A DNA stretch of 64,000 nucleotides from JABMQW01 sp964439935 (GCA_964439935.1 CAYTPW010000019.1:1-64000); one strand, 5' to 3'; shown: positions 45,647 to 55,080, counted from the first letter of the stretch. The notes: generated by a model from the sequence alone, not told the origin. Program-made: numbers and translations.

Positions 45647-46741
45647 CTATAATCCCATTTTCTGGATTGCATATATGGGACGCCAGCCTTCAGTGAACGG
45701 TTCTTTCAAATAGGGCTCCATTTCCTCGGCTGTACGCATGGTGGTCTTTTCAATCGGCGGTAATTTTCCCGGCGGAAATGCTTCGTGAATTTCATCGTGG
45801 ACCAGGGTCAGATAGGAAAGTATTGCAGCGATCGTGCGTTTGGCTTTTTCAGGAGTAGCAATATTCGGTTTGCCTACTACACCTTCCGGAATCGAGCCCA
45901 GTTCAATCGGGAAATGTCCCTGCCCCTCCGACCACTTGCTGGGTCGGGAAAATGGATCGACCGCCTTATCAAAATGACCATCTGGCAAATAACCATGCAC
46001 TTCGGTCTCTTCGGCCAACGCCATATCAACGTAATCCGGCTCCAGTAAAAGCATCACCGATGTTTCCGCTTCATCAGCATGGACAAAATCGGTATCCCAG
46101 TCGCCACCACGGGATTTGGTACGGAAGAATTCACGCACAGCCCGGTGCCAGTCGATGACTCGGAAGATTCCGGGCAGATTCCAGGTTTTCTGCAATTCCT
46201 GAATTGCCGCTTCCAACAACCATTGATGTCCGTGATTGTTAATCATGATCATTTTGCGAAATCCGTCGTTCCACAGGCCAACCATGACATCAATCAGTAC
46301 CTTTTTCAAGACTTCATCCTCAAGGTGTATCGTACCGGGCATACCAATATGATGATGGGGGTGTCCGCCATAATTCAGTGGAGTCCAGACCAGATTTACC
46401 GGATCGCCTTTTTTAGCGGTATAGCGGCGAACGCCTTCCAGAATCTGTGTAACCATGAAAGTATCCAGGGCAGTCACCGTGTGGCGGCCATGCAATTCAG
46501 TACAACCAATAGGGATAAACACAACGTCATTTTTGCGACGGTTTTCCACCACTCTTTGGCGAATCGTATTCTGAACATAGACACCCGGTTTTCCCAACTC
46601 GGAAGGCGTCGGAATATCATAGTCCGCCAGAACCTGATCAATTTCCGCGTCTGAAGCTTCCCAGATTTTCTTTTTCAATCGACCGACAGTTGTATCTTCG
46701 AATCGCAAATCCCGCCGGTCCGTTTCAAGCCATTTGGTCAT
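45647..46741 (-). CDS. iolN: Creatininase-family hydrolase, IolN-like (3-dehydro-scyllo-inosose hydrolase)
   Basis: 364 residues. Creatininase-superfamily metal motif GCTELHGRHT..LDT (Glu82, His84, Asp93), then GGHPHHHIGMPGT, NNHGHQ (His170, His172) and ADEAETS. The family cleaves C-N or C-C bonds with two metals. The Thermotoga inositol protein IolN opens the ring of the diketo-inositol and is of this family, and it sits next to IolM there as here. It lies 8 bases after iolM and 5 before iolO. Longer than ordinary creatininases (about 240-260), with an extra N-terminal part. Confidence 0.75.
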   Translation of the reverse strand: MTKWLETDRRDLRFEDTTVGRLKKKIWEASDAEIDQVLADYDIPTPSELGKPGVYVQNTIRQRVVENRRKNDVVFIPIGCTELHGRHTVTALDTFMVTQILEGVRRYTAKKGDPVNLVWTPLNYGGHPHHHIGMPGTIHLEDEVLKKVLIDVMVGLWNDGFRKMIMINNHGHQWLLEAAIQELQKTWNLPGIFRVIDWHRAVREFFRTKSRGGDWDTDFVHADEAETSVMLLLEPDYVDMALAEETEVHGYLPDGHFDKAVDPFSRPSKWSEGQGHFPIELGSIPEGVVGKPNIATPEKAKRTIAAILSYLTLVHDEIHEAFPPGKLPPIEKTTMRTAEEMEPYLKEPFTEGWRPIYAIQKMGL

Positions 46742-46749
46742 AATTACTC

Positions 46750-47937
46750 CTATTCGAAATCGGTGATCGTTATTTTTACTTCATTGCGGTCAGTCTGTAA
46801 CGTAACCAGATTATCGTGGACTTCGTCAAGTTTGATCCGTTTAGTGATCATCGGGGAAACGTCCATGCCAGTGGCCATGCAGTTGATCACATTGGGGAAA
46901 GTCCCATGGCCGGAATGGCCCTGTGATCCGACAACACTGGCTCGTCTAACCTGCAGTACTTCGCCATTCAATGGAATGCGATCATCAGCACGGGCGACAA
47001 CAACTACAGATGTATTCAATGCTTTGCCTTCCCAGATTATTTTTTCTACATCAGGCCAGACAATACCCGGTAAACCGGTAGCTTCCAGAATGACTCCGGC
47101 ACCATATCCATTAGTTATGTCCAGAACTGCATCGGCTGCATTTACCTCAAGCGGATTGATGGCATGGGTTGCTCCCATCGACAGAGCCATTTCCCTTCGA
47201 GAAGCGGATGGCTCAGACAGAATAACAGCTGCTGCACCCTGTCTTTTCAATACGGCACAAGCGGCAGCACCGATCGGTCCCCCGCCTAGTATTACAACAT
47301 TTTCTCCAGGACGAATACCTCCGCCGCGCTCAACGACGGCATTATATGCAACGGATGTTGGTTCAACCAGACTGCCCAGTTCAAACATTTTTTGCTTGCC
47401 GTAAAGTCCTTCCAGATGATCGATATTCCACAGATAGCGTGCATCGACTTTAATATATTTGGCGTATGCTCCATCGGTTGAGAAACCCAGTTCTTCCAGA
47501 CGTTCGCAATGATTAGGATACCCATCAGCGCAGGGTTTACAGGTGGAACACCAGATCATTTCCTCAGCACAAACTGCTTCCCCCGCTTGAAACTGCTTTC
47601 CGGTTCCCTTATTGATAGCCGCTTTACCAGCCTCTACTACCATACCGGAAAACTCATGACCTAATGTTGATGGAAATGCGGTCAGACCCGGATAGAAAAT
47701 GTATCCGTCATCATCGCTTTGCAGCATATGAACATCGCTACCGCAAATTCCACAAGCTTTTACTTCAATCAATACTTCAGTTGGACTACAAACCGGAGTA
47801 TCTTTTTCGACTATCTCGATCCGAGGATTGTGCCATACCTTACTGCCCAAATAGGTCAGTTTCCCCTCGATATCCTTGGATCCCAGTACAAAATCAGGTT
47901 TGGGATTCCAGTCAGCGTTTAACACAACAGCTCTCAT
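46750..47937 (-). CDS. iolM: Zinc-dependent alcohol dehydrogenase, IolM-like (scyllo-inosose 3-dehydrogenase)
   Basis: 395 residues of the medium-chain dehydrogenase family. Catalytic zinc site Cys65 in CGICGSD and His94-Glu95 in GHEFSG; structural zinc Cys130, 133, 136 and 144; NAD-binding GGGPIGAAA. In the Thermotoga inositol pathway a dehydrogenase of this type (IolM) oxidises scyllo-inosose to a diketo-inositol. Immediate neighbours are IolN and IolO, so the same role is likely. It lies 26 bases after the regulator and probably belongs to its transcript. Confidence 0.8.
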   Translation of the reverse strand: MRAVVLNADWNPKPDFVLGSKDIEGKLTYLGSKVWHNPRIEIVEKDTPVCSPTEVLIEVKACGICGSDVHMLQSDDDGYIFYPGLTAFPSTLGHEFSGMVVEAGKAAINKGTGKQFQAGEAVCAEEMIWCSTCKPCADGYPNHCERLEELGFSTDGAYAKYIKVDARYLWNIDHLEGLYGKQKMFELGSLVEPTSVAYNAVVERGGGIRPGENVVILGGGPIGAAACAVLKRQGAAAVILSEPSASRREMALSMGATHAINPLEVNAADAVLDITNGYGAGVILEATGLPGIVWPDVEKIIWEGKALNTSVVVVARADDRIPLNGEVLQVRRASVVGSQGHSGHGTFPNVINCMATGMDVSPMITKRIKLDEVHDNLVTLQTDRNEVKITITDFE

Positions 47938-47963
47938 TTTCGACTTCCTTTTATTATTTGGGT

Positions 47964-49043
47964 TTAAATAGTTCTTACTGAAGATCTCTCCACCAGATAT
48001 GATTTCAAGACAATTCTCTGTGGTTCCGATAGATCACCATTTATTCGCGACATAATCAATTTCATACTTTCCTGGCCCATTTCATAAATCGGCTGGTGAA
48101 TAGTAGTTAATGATACAGTAGTGAAATCCAGATCATCATAACCTACAACAGAAATATCTTCAGGAATGGAAATTCCCATTTTTTTCGCAACCGCATAAAA
48201 TACCAGTGCAATTCGATCATGTCCCGCAAATACAGCCGATACATTTAAATTAGGTCTGAAAATCTGCTCAGCAATTTGGATATATCGTCCTTCGGCAAAT
48301 GGCCCTGAATGGGTAACAATCAAATTTTTATCAATTGGCAAACCATTTTCACGAAATGCTTGTTTGTAGCCTTCCAGACGATCCATTTCAGTACTAATCA
48401 AGGTACTTAATGTAATTGCAATTCGGCGATGACCGCGTTTTATCAAGTATTCGGTCATTTCGAAAGCGCCTTTAATATTGTCTGCCGTCACATAATCCAA
48501 ATCCCCAGTTGGCAAAATTCTATCAACCAACACCACCGGAATATTATTGCGCTTGAATTTTTCCAGTACATCTTGATTTTGCTCATCGCTCACTGCAGTG
48601 GGAACAAATATGACACCACCGACAGAATTTTCAATCATGCGGTCAGCATGAAAATCAGCCCGGACAAACAAATCGTCCGTATCACATAGAATCAGGCTAT
48701 GTTTGCTTTTGGCTGCCTCATCCTGTACTCCCCGAGCTAAAACCGGAGCATAACCGCGCCGGATATCAGGAATCAATAATCCAATTATAGTGTGGCTACT
48801 GGTGGGCGTAATCTTTTCTAATACAAAAGTTCCTAGTCTTCGTTTACGATCTAATAATCCCATGTTAACCAAGTTTTGGATAGCCTGCCTGATTGTCGCC
48901 CGCGCCAATCCAGTAATCTGGCTTAACTCCTCTTCCGTAGGTATACGATCACCGGGCTTAAAAACACCCTGCTCGATTTGTTCTCGCAACCAATTCTGAA
49001 GTTGGAAGTAATTTGGAATTGGACTATTTCGATCTATAATCAT
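47964..49043 (-). CDS. GntR-LacI chimeric transcriptional regulator of the inositol/phytate locus
   Basis: 359 residues. Residues 1-72 are a GntR winged helix-turn-helix (LREQIEQGVFKPGDRIPTEE, ITGLARATIRQAIQNLVNMG). Residues about 80-359 are a LacI-type sugar-binding domain (GLLIPDIRRGYAPVLARGVQ, VVLVDRILP, AVFAGHDRIAL, SVVGYDDLDFT). This AraR-like layout senses a small sugar ligand. Palindromes AATTGTCTATACAATT at 49091 and a matching site at 49375 overlap its own and the divergent promoter, so it probably represses both operons and itself until an inositol-derived inducer binds. Confidence 0.9.
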   Translation of the reverse strand: MIIDRNSPIPNYFQLQNWLREQIEQGVFKPGDRIPTEEELSQITGLARATIRQAIQNLVNMGLLDRKRRLGTFVLEKITPTSSHTIIGLLIPDIRRGYAPVLARGVQDEAAKSKHSLILCDTDDLFVRADFHADRMIENSVGGVIFVPTAVSDEQNQDVLEKFKRNNIPVVLVDRILPTGDLDYVTADNIKGAFEMTEYLIKRGHRRIAITLSTLISTEMDRLEGYKQAFRENGLPIDKNLIVTHSGPFAEGRYIQIAEQIFRPNLNVSAVFAGHDRIALVFYAVAKKMGISIPEDISVVGYDDLDFTTVSLTTIHQPIYEMGQESMKLIMSRINGDLSEPQRIVLKSYLVERSSVRTI

Positions 49044-49088
49044 TATTTAAAATCGGATTTGCCTATCCTCTTTATTTGGTTTTTATGA

Positions 49089-49106
49089 CTAATTGTCTAT
49101 ACAATT
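49089..49106 (-). promoter_or_regulatory. GntR operator O1
   Basis: Contains the palindrome AATTGT-CTAT-ACAATT (49091-49106), half-sites TTGT/ACAA with a 4-base spacer as in GntR/AraR operators. CTAATTGTCTATACA at 49089-49103 is the exact reverse complement of O2. It overlaps the -10 of the regulator promoter. Confidence 0.8.
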
Positions 49107-49132
49107 ATAGAAAGAAAATCATTTACTGTCAC
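49104..49132 (-). promoter_or_regulatory. Sigma-70 promoter of the regulator and leftward inositol operon
   Basis: On the minus strand: -35 GTGACA (49132-49127), 17-base spacer, -10 TATAAT (49109-49104). Operator O1 overlaps the -10 and the start-site region, so a bound repressor would block it. Confidence 0.72.
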
Positions 49133-49346
49133 GTATTATTTTCCATTGGCAGAATTTTATGTCTCAATAATGCTTCAATGAGTTAACGTTCAATATGGTC
49201 TTTCATTTCAGATCCACTGAGCAATAACTACTTGTAATGGCACCATTTATAATCTATTTATTCGACTATTTACTTTAAATCAATTGATTGACTATTATCA
49301 ATCGCACGATACACTAATGCGACTGTAAACAGGATAAAAATATCTC

Positions 49347-49375
49347 TTGATACTTTTATCTATTATTCTTAGTAT
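49347..49375 (+). promoter_or_regulatory. Sigma-70 promoter of receptor-phytase-TRAP operon
   Basis: -35 TTGATA (49347-49352), 17-base spacer, -10 TAGTAT (49370-49375). Operator O2 begins at the last base of the -10. It lies about 50 bases before the receptor ATG. Confidence 0.72.
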
Positions 49376-49389
49376 GTATAGACAATTAG
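49375..49389 (+). promoter_or_regulatory. GntR operator O2
   Basis: TGTATAGACAATTAG, exact reverse complement of 15 bases at O1 (49089-49103). Left half ATGT and right half ACAAT around ATAG. It covers the -10 edge and start-site of the rightward promoter. The rest of the 49044-49422 gap is AT-rich with no gene seen. Confidence 0.8.
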
Positions 49390-49422
49390 CCAATTATTAA
49401 ACAAATCAAAGGGGATCATGGG

Positions 49423-52335
49423 ATGAATTCAAATCATAAAAACGCCAAGCGTTCATCTGGCATAATACTCGCGTTGATTATTTTCGGTTTCGCAATTTCA
49501 TTACCAGCGGCTACTATTACCGGAAAGATTACTGATGCCAGCAATGGTACCTTTTTACCTGGTGCCAACGTAATGCTGGTTGGTACATCTTATGGAGCTG
49601 CCACAGACAGAACCGGGGAATTTAAAATTTCAAATGTTCCAGCTGGAGATTATGCTCTGGCGGTCAAGTATATCGGGTATGAAGATTATAGTTCACAAAT
49701 CAGCGTCGCTGATGGCGCCGTAAACAATTTCAATATTGCAATCACTGTCAGTTATATTGAAATGGGTGAGGTTGTAGTATCCGGTCTACGACAGGGTCAA
49801 GCTAAAGCACTTAGTCAACAAAAAGCTTCTGACCATATTGAAAACATTATTTCTATCGATCAAATCGAAGCCTTCCCCGATCCGAATGCTGCCGAGGCAC
49901 TCCGAAGATTACCCGGAGTATCGGTGCAGCAGGATCATGGTGAAGGCCGCTACATATTAATACGCGGTACCGAAGCACGATTGAATTCCACTCAAATAAA
50001 TGGTAATAATATCCCTTCCCCTGAAGATGATAATCGCAATGTTTCATTGGATGTGATTCCATCAGACTTGTTAGGTGCCATTGAAGTCAGTAAAGCCTTA
50101 ACACCCGATATGGATGGTGACGCTATTGGCGGTTCGGTTAATTTAATTACCAAGACCGCATTTGATTACGAAGGTCAATTAATCAAAGCTGATTTAGCCG
50201 GTGGCTATCGTAACCTTCGCGGTGATTTGAGTCAGAAACTGACATTCACTTATGCCAATCAACTCATGGGTGGTAAACTTGGACTGTTGTTTGGTGGCAG
50301 CTTTAATAATGCCGATATGGCGACTGATGATCTGGAAATGGAATGGAATGACGAATATGAGTGGGTGACCGATGTCGTCGACGATTATGAAGTGGATGAT
50401 GACGACATTACTGACACAACCTTCTTTTACGAAACAGATGATGCAGAGGCAAAAGTTCTCGATGATATGCAATTGCGTGTGTATGATCTGACTCGTTCTC
50501 GGGTCGGCTTAAATCTGAATCTAGACTATAAACTTAACGATCGCTCCTCATTCTATTTCCGGTACTTGAATAATACTTTTACTGATACTGAAACCCGTCA
50601 GATGCTGCGTATTCGTTTCGGAAAATCGATTGACGAGGAAGAACCTGGAACGGGATATACCACTGCTACTCATGTAGTTGGAGTGCCAATTTACAGGGAA
50701 TTGAAAGATCGTAAATCAGTATCGAAAATTCAGAGTATTGCTGCCGGTGGAAAACATGAAATTGGAAATCTCAATTTAGATTACAATTTTTCCACCTCCT
50801 TTGCCGAAGAATTACGTGAGCCCAGCCGTGATGTTGTTTTCAGACAGAAGGGCTTTGACCTGGATTTCGATATCAGCGATGAAATCTATCCTACCTTTGA
50901 TGTGACAAATGGTGAAGATATGGATGATATGGGCGAATTCGAGTTTGATGAAATGGAATATAAGGATGGTGAACAAACAAAAGATAAAGATCTATCTGCC
51001 GCTTTTAACGTTCAGATGCCCTATTCCTTTGGCTCAGCAGTGGGAACAATAAAATTCGGCGGTAAATTTCGCGATAAGGAAAAAAATTCTGATAAAACCA
51101 ATGAATTGCTCTATGAATGGGATGGTGACGATGACCTGATGGGCACTGATTATGAAATGGCCATCGAGGGCGGCGAATTCATGGAGGATAACTACTCGAG
51201 CGAGGTTGGAATTGATCCTGGAAAATTTGATGATTTCTGGGAAGCCAACAAAGATGGAGATTTCGTGAGTTTTCCAGGAGTTGAAGCCAACTTTTTTGAA
51301 ACCTGGGATGCCACTGAGACAATTACCGCTTTTTATGGCATGACCACTGTCAACTTTGGCAAAGTTATGCTGTTGGGTGGCGCCAGAATGGAGATGACCA
51401 GCACAACTTATAACGGTTGGGATGGTGATTTAGGCGATCTGGAAGACGAAGCCGAAGAGGATGTACCTGATTTCACCGGTCTAGTTACTGAAGTAGAGGA
51501 TACAAAAGAGTATACTACTTTATTACCAATGATCCATCTGCGTTATAATCTGAATGACAAGACTGTCCTCCGAACTGCTTTCACTCAATCGCTGGCACGC
51601 CCGGATTATATAAGTCTGGTCCCAACAAAAATGCTTGATAGTGATGAATTGATCCTGGGAAATACCGAACTGGAACCAACCCTCTCCACAAATCTGGATC
51701 TAATGATTGAATACTATGTAGGCTCACTGGGAATTTTATCCGCAGGATATTTCTCCAAAACACTATCAGATTATATTTATATGAAGTACGATATCTATGA
51801 TCCTGATGATAACCCACATCCCGACAATGAGGATATTGAGAAAGTAATTCAGCCAGTGAATGGTGAGGATGCCACCCTCAGTGGAATTGAAATATCCTGG
51901 CAACAACAGTTGACCTTTTTGCCGGGTGCTCTAAGTGGATTGGGAATCTACCTGAATTACACAAATACACAATCCGAAGCTCACTACATATTCGAGGAAC
52001 GGGAGCCTACTAAATTACCGGGCCAAGCAGAGACTGTGGGTAATTTTGCATTATCCTATGAAAGTGGTGGATTAGCTGCAAGACTCTCTGTCAATTTCCA
52101 TGGTGAGTATATATACGAAATTGGTGAGGATGAAGATGAGGACATCTACTATGCTGACAATACCCAGATTGATCTCTCCGCTTCCTATAATCTGAAAAGC
52201 AATGTCAAGCTGTATGTTGACGCATTGAATATCACAAATACTCCCCTGGTTTACTACTTGGGCGATCCCGAATTCCCAATCCAACGTGAATTGTATTCCT
52301 ATGGCGTACGAGCTGGAATCAAGTTCAATTTATAA
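49423..52335 (+). CDS. TonB-dependent receptor with very acidic loops (predicted phytate/inositol-phosphate uptake)
   Basis: 970 residues. Signal peptide about 1-30 (SSGIILALIIFGFAISLPAA), CarboxypepD_reg domain 32-115 (TGKITDASNGTFLPGANVM), plug about 125-245 (FPDPNAAEALRRLPGVSV, GTEARLNSTQINGNNIP, LTPDMDGDAIGGSVNL), then barrel. The family is the large TonB receptors of the TIGR01782 style used for carbohydrates. Segments about 302-350, 480-524, 564-613 and 665-697 are strongly Asp/Glu-rich. It shares a promoter region and operator with the inositol genes and precedes a phytase, so calcium-phytate or lower inositol phosphates are the best guess for cargo. GGGG lies 9 bases before the ATG. 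A terminator-like hairpin follows. Confidence 0.85.
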   Translation: MNSNHKNAKRSSGIILALIIFGFAISLPAATITGKITDASNGTFLPGANVMLVGTSYGAATDRTGEFKISNVPAGDYALAVKYIGYEDYSSQISVADGAVNNFNIAITVSYIEMGEVVVSGLRQGQAKALSQQKASDHIENIISIDQIEAFPDPNAAEALRRLPGVSVQQDHGEGRYILIRGTEARLNSTQINGNNIPSPEDDNRNVSLDVIPSDLLGAIEVSKALTPDMDGDAIGGSVNLITKTAFDYEGQLIKADLAGGYRNLRGDLSQKLTFTYANQLMGGKLGLLFGGSFNNADMATDDLEMEWNDEYEWVTDVVDDYEVDDDDITDTTFFYETDDAEAKVLDDMQLRVYDLTRSRVGLNLNLDYKLNDRSSFYFRYLNNTFTDTETRQMLRIRFGKSIDEEEPGTGYTTATHVVGVPIYRELKDRKSVSKIQSIAAGGKHEIGNLNLDYNFSTSFAEELREPSRDVVFRQKGFDLDFDISDEIYPTFDVTNGEDMDDMGEFEFDEMEYKDGEQTKDKDLSAAFNVQMPYSFGSAVGTIKFGGKFRDKEKNSDKTNELLYEWDGDDDLMGTDYEMAIEGGEFMEDNYSSEVGIDPGKFDDFWEANKDGDFVSFPGVEANFFETWDATETITAFYGMTTVNFGKVMLLGGARMEMTSTTYNGWDGDLGDLEDEAEEDVPDFTGLVTEVEDTKEYTTLLPMIHLRYNLNDKTVLRTAFTQSLARPDYISLVPTKMLDSDELILGNTELEPTLSTNLDLMIEYYVGSLGILSAGYFSKTLSDYIYMKYDIYDPDDNPHPDNEDIEKVIQPVNGEDATLSGIEISWQQQLTFLPGALSGLGIYLNYTNTQSEAHYIFEEREPTKLPGQAETVGNFALSYESGGLAARLSVNFHGEYIYEIGEDEDEDIYYADNTQIDLSASYNLKSNVKLYVDALNITNTPLVYYLGDPEFPIQRELYSYGVRAGIKFNL

Positions 52336-52357
52336 TTAGTTTGTTTAGCTGAAAAAG

Positions 52358-52399
52358 AAAAGCTGACATTTCTATTCCAAGTGTGTCAGCTTTTCTTTT
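52358..52399 (+). terminator. Strong intrinsic hairpin between receptor and phytase genes
   Basis: AAAAGCTGACA (52358-52368) pairs perfectly with TGTCAGCTTTT (52384-52394), 15-base loop, then CTTTTA. It can terminate or weaken read-through from the receptor into the phytase operon. Confidence 0.8.
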
Positions 52400-52441
52400 A
52401 AAATGGAACTAATGACTATCGATGAACAAGGATATTTGATT

Positions 52442-53533
52442 ATGCGATATATAATCTGGTTCATGGCGGTGCTGGTATTTGCCAGCTGTGGCAAGAAGTA
52501 CACTATCCATGATACCGTACACCCGGTGATGGCCACTATGGAAACAACACCGGTTCCCAGTGCTGATGATGCAGCCGACGATCCCTGCATCTGGATTCAT
52601 CCAACCGATCCATCTAAATCAATAATAATCGGAACACATAAAAAGGAAGGCGCCGGATTGCTGGTTTATAATCTGGCTGGTAATGAAATACAGCGCATAC
52701 AGGCTGGTCGCATGAACAATGTTGATATCCGCTACAATTTCCCGCTAAAGGGCAAATCAGTTGCGCTGGTGACGGCCGGCAACCGCGACCTAAATACAAT
52801 TGCAATCTATAAAGTTGATCTCGCGACCAGACAATTAATTGAGGTGTCGGCCCGGGATATTCCACTTGGGTTGGCTGACGGCGTATATGGTTCGTGCATG
52901 TATTTCAGTGTGAAAACCGGAAAGTTTTATGCTTTTTTGAATGATAAAACCGGAAGAATTGAGCAATGGGAATTATTTGATAACGGTGCAGGTTTGGTAG
53001 ACGGAAAGCTGGTTCGTACATTACAGGTTGATTCCCAACCGGAAGGTTGTGTGGCCGATGATATCAAAGGTATTTTGTATATCGGTGAGGAAGAAAACGC
53101 CCTCTGGAAATTTGCTGCTGAACCAGATACGATAACCGATAAAACACTGGTAGATACAGTTGGCAACCATTTTGTTCCTGATATCGAGGGATTAACCTTG
53201 TACTACGCCGATCGTGATACCGGCTACCTGATTGCATCAAGCCAGGGCAACAATACCTATGTTATTTACACCAGAGAGACTAATAATGATTACGTTGGTA
53301 CATTCCGGATTATTGATGGAGAAATGATTGATGGTGTTCAGGAAACTGATGGGCTGGATGTAACTAATTTTGGATTGGGGCCGGCATTCCCTAGTGGCGT
53401 ATTTGTGACCCAGGATGGCTCAAATCCCGGAACAACCCAGAATTTTAAATGTGTACCCTGGGAATCAATTGCTAACCTGTTTGAGCCAGCACTAAAAATT
53501 AAAACCGGCTGGGATCCTCGTTCAATAAAATGA
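52442..53533 (+). CDS. Beta-propeller phytase lipoprotein (3-phytase family)
   Basis: 363 residues from ATG 52442; the frame is open from 52403 but this start gives the lipoprotein signal MRYIIWFMAVLVFASC. The rest is a six-bladed beta-propeller phytase: DDAADDPCIWIHPTDPSKS, IIGTHKKEGAGLLVYNL, NNVDIRYNFPL, VTAGNRDLNTIAIY, DGVYGSCMY, GCVADDIKGILYIGEEENALW and the IEGLTLYY blade. These enzymes need Ca2+ and remove phosphates from calcium-phytate, usually stopping at lower inositol phosphates. Being a lipoprotein it acts in the periplasm or at the cell surface. Its stop overlaps the next gene start (ATGA), so phytase and TRAP binding protein are coupled. Confidence 0.92.
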   Translation: MRYIIWFMAVLVFASCGKKYTIHDTVHPVMATMETTPVPSADDAADDPCIWIHPTDPSKSIIIGTHKKEGAGLLVYNLAGNEIQRIQAGRMNNVDIRYNFPLKGKSVALVTAGNRDLNTIAIYKVDLATRQLIEVSARDIPLGLADGVYGSCMYFSVKTGKFYAFLNDKTGRIEQWELFDNGAGLVDGKLVRTLQVDSQPEGCVADDIKGILYIGEEENALWKFAAEPDTITDKTLVDTVGNHFVPDIEGLTLYYADRDTGYLIASSQGNNTYVIYTRETNNDYVGTFRIIDGEMIDGVQETDGLDVTNFGLGPAFPSGVFVTQDGSNPGTTQNFKCVPWESIANLFEPALKIKTGWDPRSIK

Positions 53534-54540
53534 CTGATCCACTAAAATCACAAAACAAAATAGCAAACACAATTCTACTCGTTTCATTCGTATTGTTTGG
53601 TAATATTATTTTTGGCCAAAAACCTTTTATCTTTAAATACAGCAATTCTCAACCAGAGCAGCATCCGCGCAGCCAATCGATGATCTTCTTCAAAGCGGAA
53701 GTTGAAAAGCGCACTGGTGGTAGGATACAGGTTGAAAATTATTTTTCGGCTGTACTGGGCACTGAATTTGAAATGCAGGATATGGTTGCAACCGGTGCCT
53801 TGCAAGGTACCCGGGGAGGTGGATTTATCCATGCCAATAAGAAATATTATATCTTCATGTTACCATTTCTGGTCGATAATTGGGACCAGGCATTAAAATT
53901 GATTAACAGCGATTTCGCAAGGCAAATTAATATAGAAGCACGGGCCAAAGGTTTTCACATCCCGGCCTGTGGTATCTCCCAGGGATTCAGAGCACACACC
54001 AATAATGTACGGCCGATTCAGACTCCTGAGGATTTGAAAGGGCTAAAAATGCGGGTACCGCAGCAAGAAGTCTATGTGGTGAACTCCCGGACTCTGGGGA
54101 TCAATCCACAGCAACTCCCCTATAGTGAAGTCTATATGGCACTGAAAACTGGTGTGGTAGACGGGCAGGATAATGCCGTTTCCAATATCTGGGATTATAA
54201 AATATATGAGGTACAGAAATATCTCACGATTTCTAACTATGCCACCGGTCCAGACCCCTTCATGGTCAATCTTGACTGGTATAATAATCTTCCGGATGAA
54301 CTGAAGCACATTTTTGATCGGGTGGCAGTGGAAACGATGAAATACAGCGATCAATTGAATCGTGAATATGAGGAGTTATATCTAAAACAACTTTCAGAAA
54401 AGCTTGAGACTAATTTTGTATCTCCGGAAAATCTGGAAAAATTTCGTGTTGCAACAAAACCAGTGTATCAATACTTCATCAATAAAGGATATTTCACCTG
54501 GGATGATATTAGTGCTGCTCGAGCATGTATCACCAAGTAA
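53530..54540 (+). CDS. TRAP transporter solute-binding protein (DctP family)
   Basis: 336 residues with an N-terminal signal (about 10-30, ILLVSFVLFGNIIFGQ). DctP fold: HPRSQSMIFFKAEVEKRTGG, and Arg175 in GLKMRVPQ at the position of the family's carboxylate-binding arginine. Binds a small organic anion in the periplasm for the DctQ/DctM pair that follows. Ligand unknown; a sugar acid formed from inositol, or a hydroxy acid for the dehydrogenase downstream, fits best. Overlaps the phytase stop by 4 bases. Confidence 0.88.
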   Translation: MTDPLKSQNKIANTILLVSFVLFGNIIFGQKPFIFKYSNSQPEQHPRSQSMIFFKAEVEKRTGGRIQVENYFSAVLGTEFEMQDMVATGALQGTRGGGFIHANKKYYIFMLPFLVDNWDQALKLINSDFARQINIEARAKGFHIPACGISQGFRAHTNNVRPIQTPEDLKGLKMRVPQQEVYVVNSRTLGINPQQLPYSEVYMALKTGVVDGQDNAVSNIWDYKIYEVQKYLTISNYATGPDPFMVNLDWYNNLPDELKHIFDRVAVETMKYSDQLNREYEELYLKQLSEKLETNFVSPENLEKFRVATKPVYQYFINKGYFTWDDISAARACITK

Positions 54541-54594
54541 TTCACTGAAACACCTATGTGCTGCTCATTTGCAATATGAAATAGGGCAATAAAT

Positions 54595-55080
54595 TTGAAT
54601 TATCTAATAAAAGGCGAGCGAATTTTTACTCGGTTATTGGAATATATTATCGGTTTTTTCTTTTTTTCCATAGTCATTCTCGTTATTACCCTGGTCATTT
54701 TGCGGTACGGATTCAATACCACAATTGTTGGTGGTAATGAATTAGTCGTGATTCTATTTATCTATACTTCAGCACTTGGTGCTGCAGTAATCGTGGGGAA
54801 AAGGGAACATATTGCTATTAGCTATTTTATTGACAAATTATCACCTCTCTCAAAAAAGCTAGTGAACATTTTTAATTTTCTAATGATTGCTATACTGAAT
54901 GGTGCCATGATCGTATACAGCATCCCCTGGATTAACAAGACCGGAAATTATCAAACAGCAGTGTTAGGTATACCCCAGATCTATTCACAGATAATAGTTC
55001 CCATCGGCTGTGGTATGGCAATACTTTATTGCTGCTATCATATCATACTGGCACTGATTCCAACGAAAACTGAAATATAA
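54595..55080 (+). CDS. TRAP transporter small permease (DctQ family)
   Basis: 161 residues, four transmembrane helices (about 18-40, 48-68, 88-110, 128-152). The start is a TTG at 54595 (read as Met) with AGGGC about 10 bases upstream; no ATG fits the family length better. Small membrane subunit pairing with the large permease that follows 4 bases later. Its position between binding protein and large subunit is the standard order. Confidence 0.8.
   Translation: MNYLIKGERIFTRLLEYIIGFFFFSIVILVITLVILRYGFNTTIVGGNELVVILFIYTSALGAAVIVGKREHIAISYFIDKLSPLSKKLVNIFNFLMIAILNGAMIVYSIPWINKTGNYQTAVLGIPQIYSQIIVPIGCGMAILYCCYHIILALIPTKTEI

Noticed and set aside
37039..47937. Bacillus-type iolABCDE inositol pathway
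   Set aside because: There is no IolB, IolD, IolE, IolJ or IolA homologue. The creatininase-type hydrolase and zinc dehydrogenase fit the Thermotoga-type route better.
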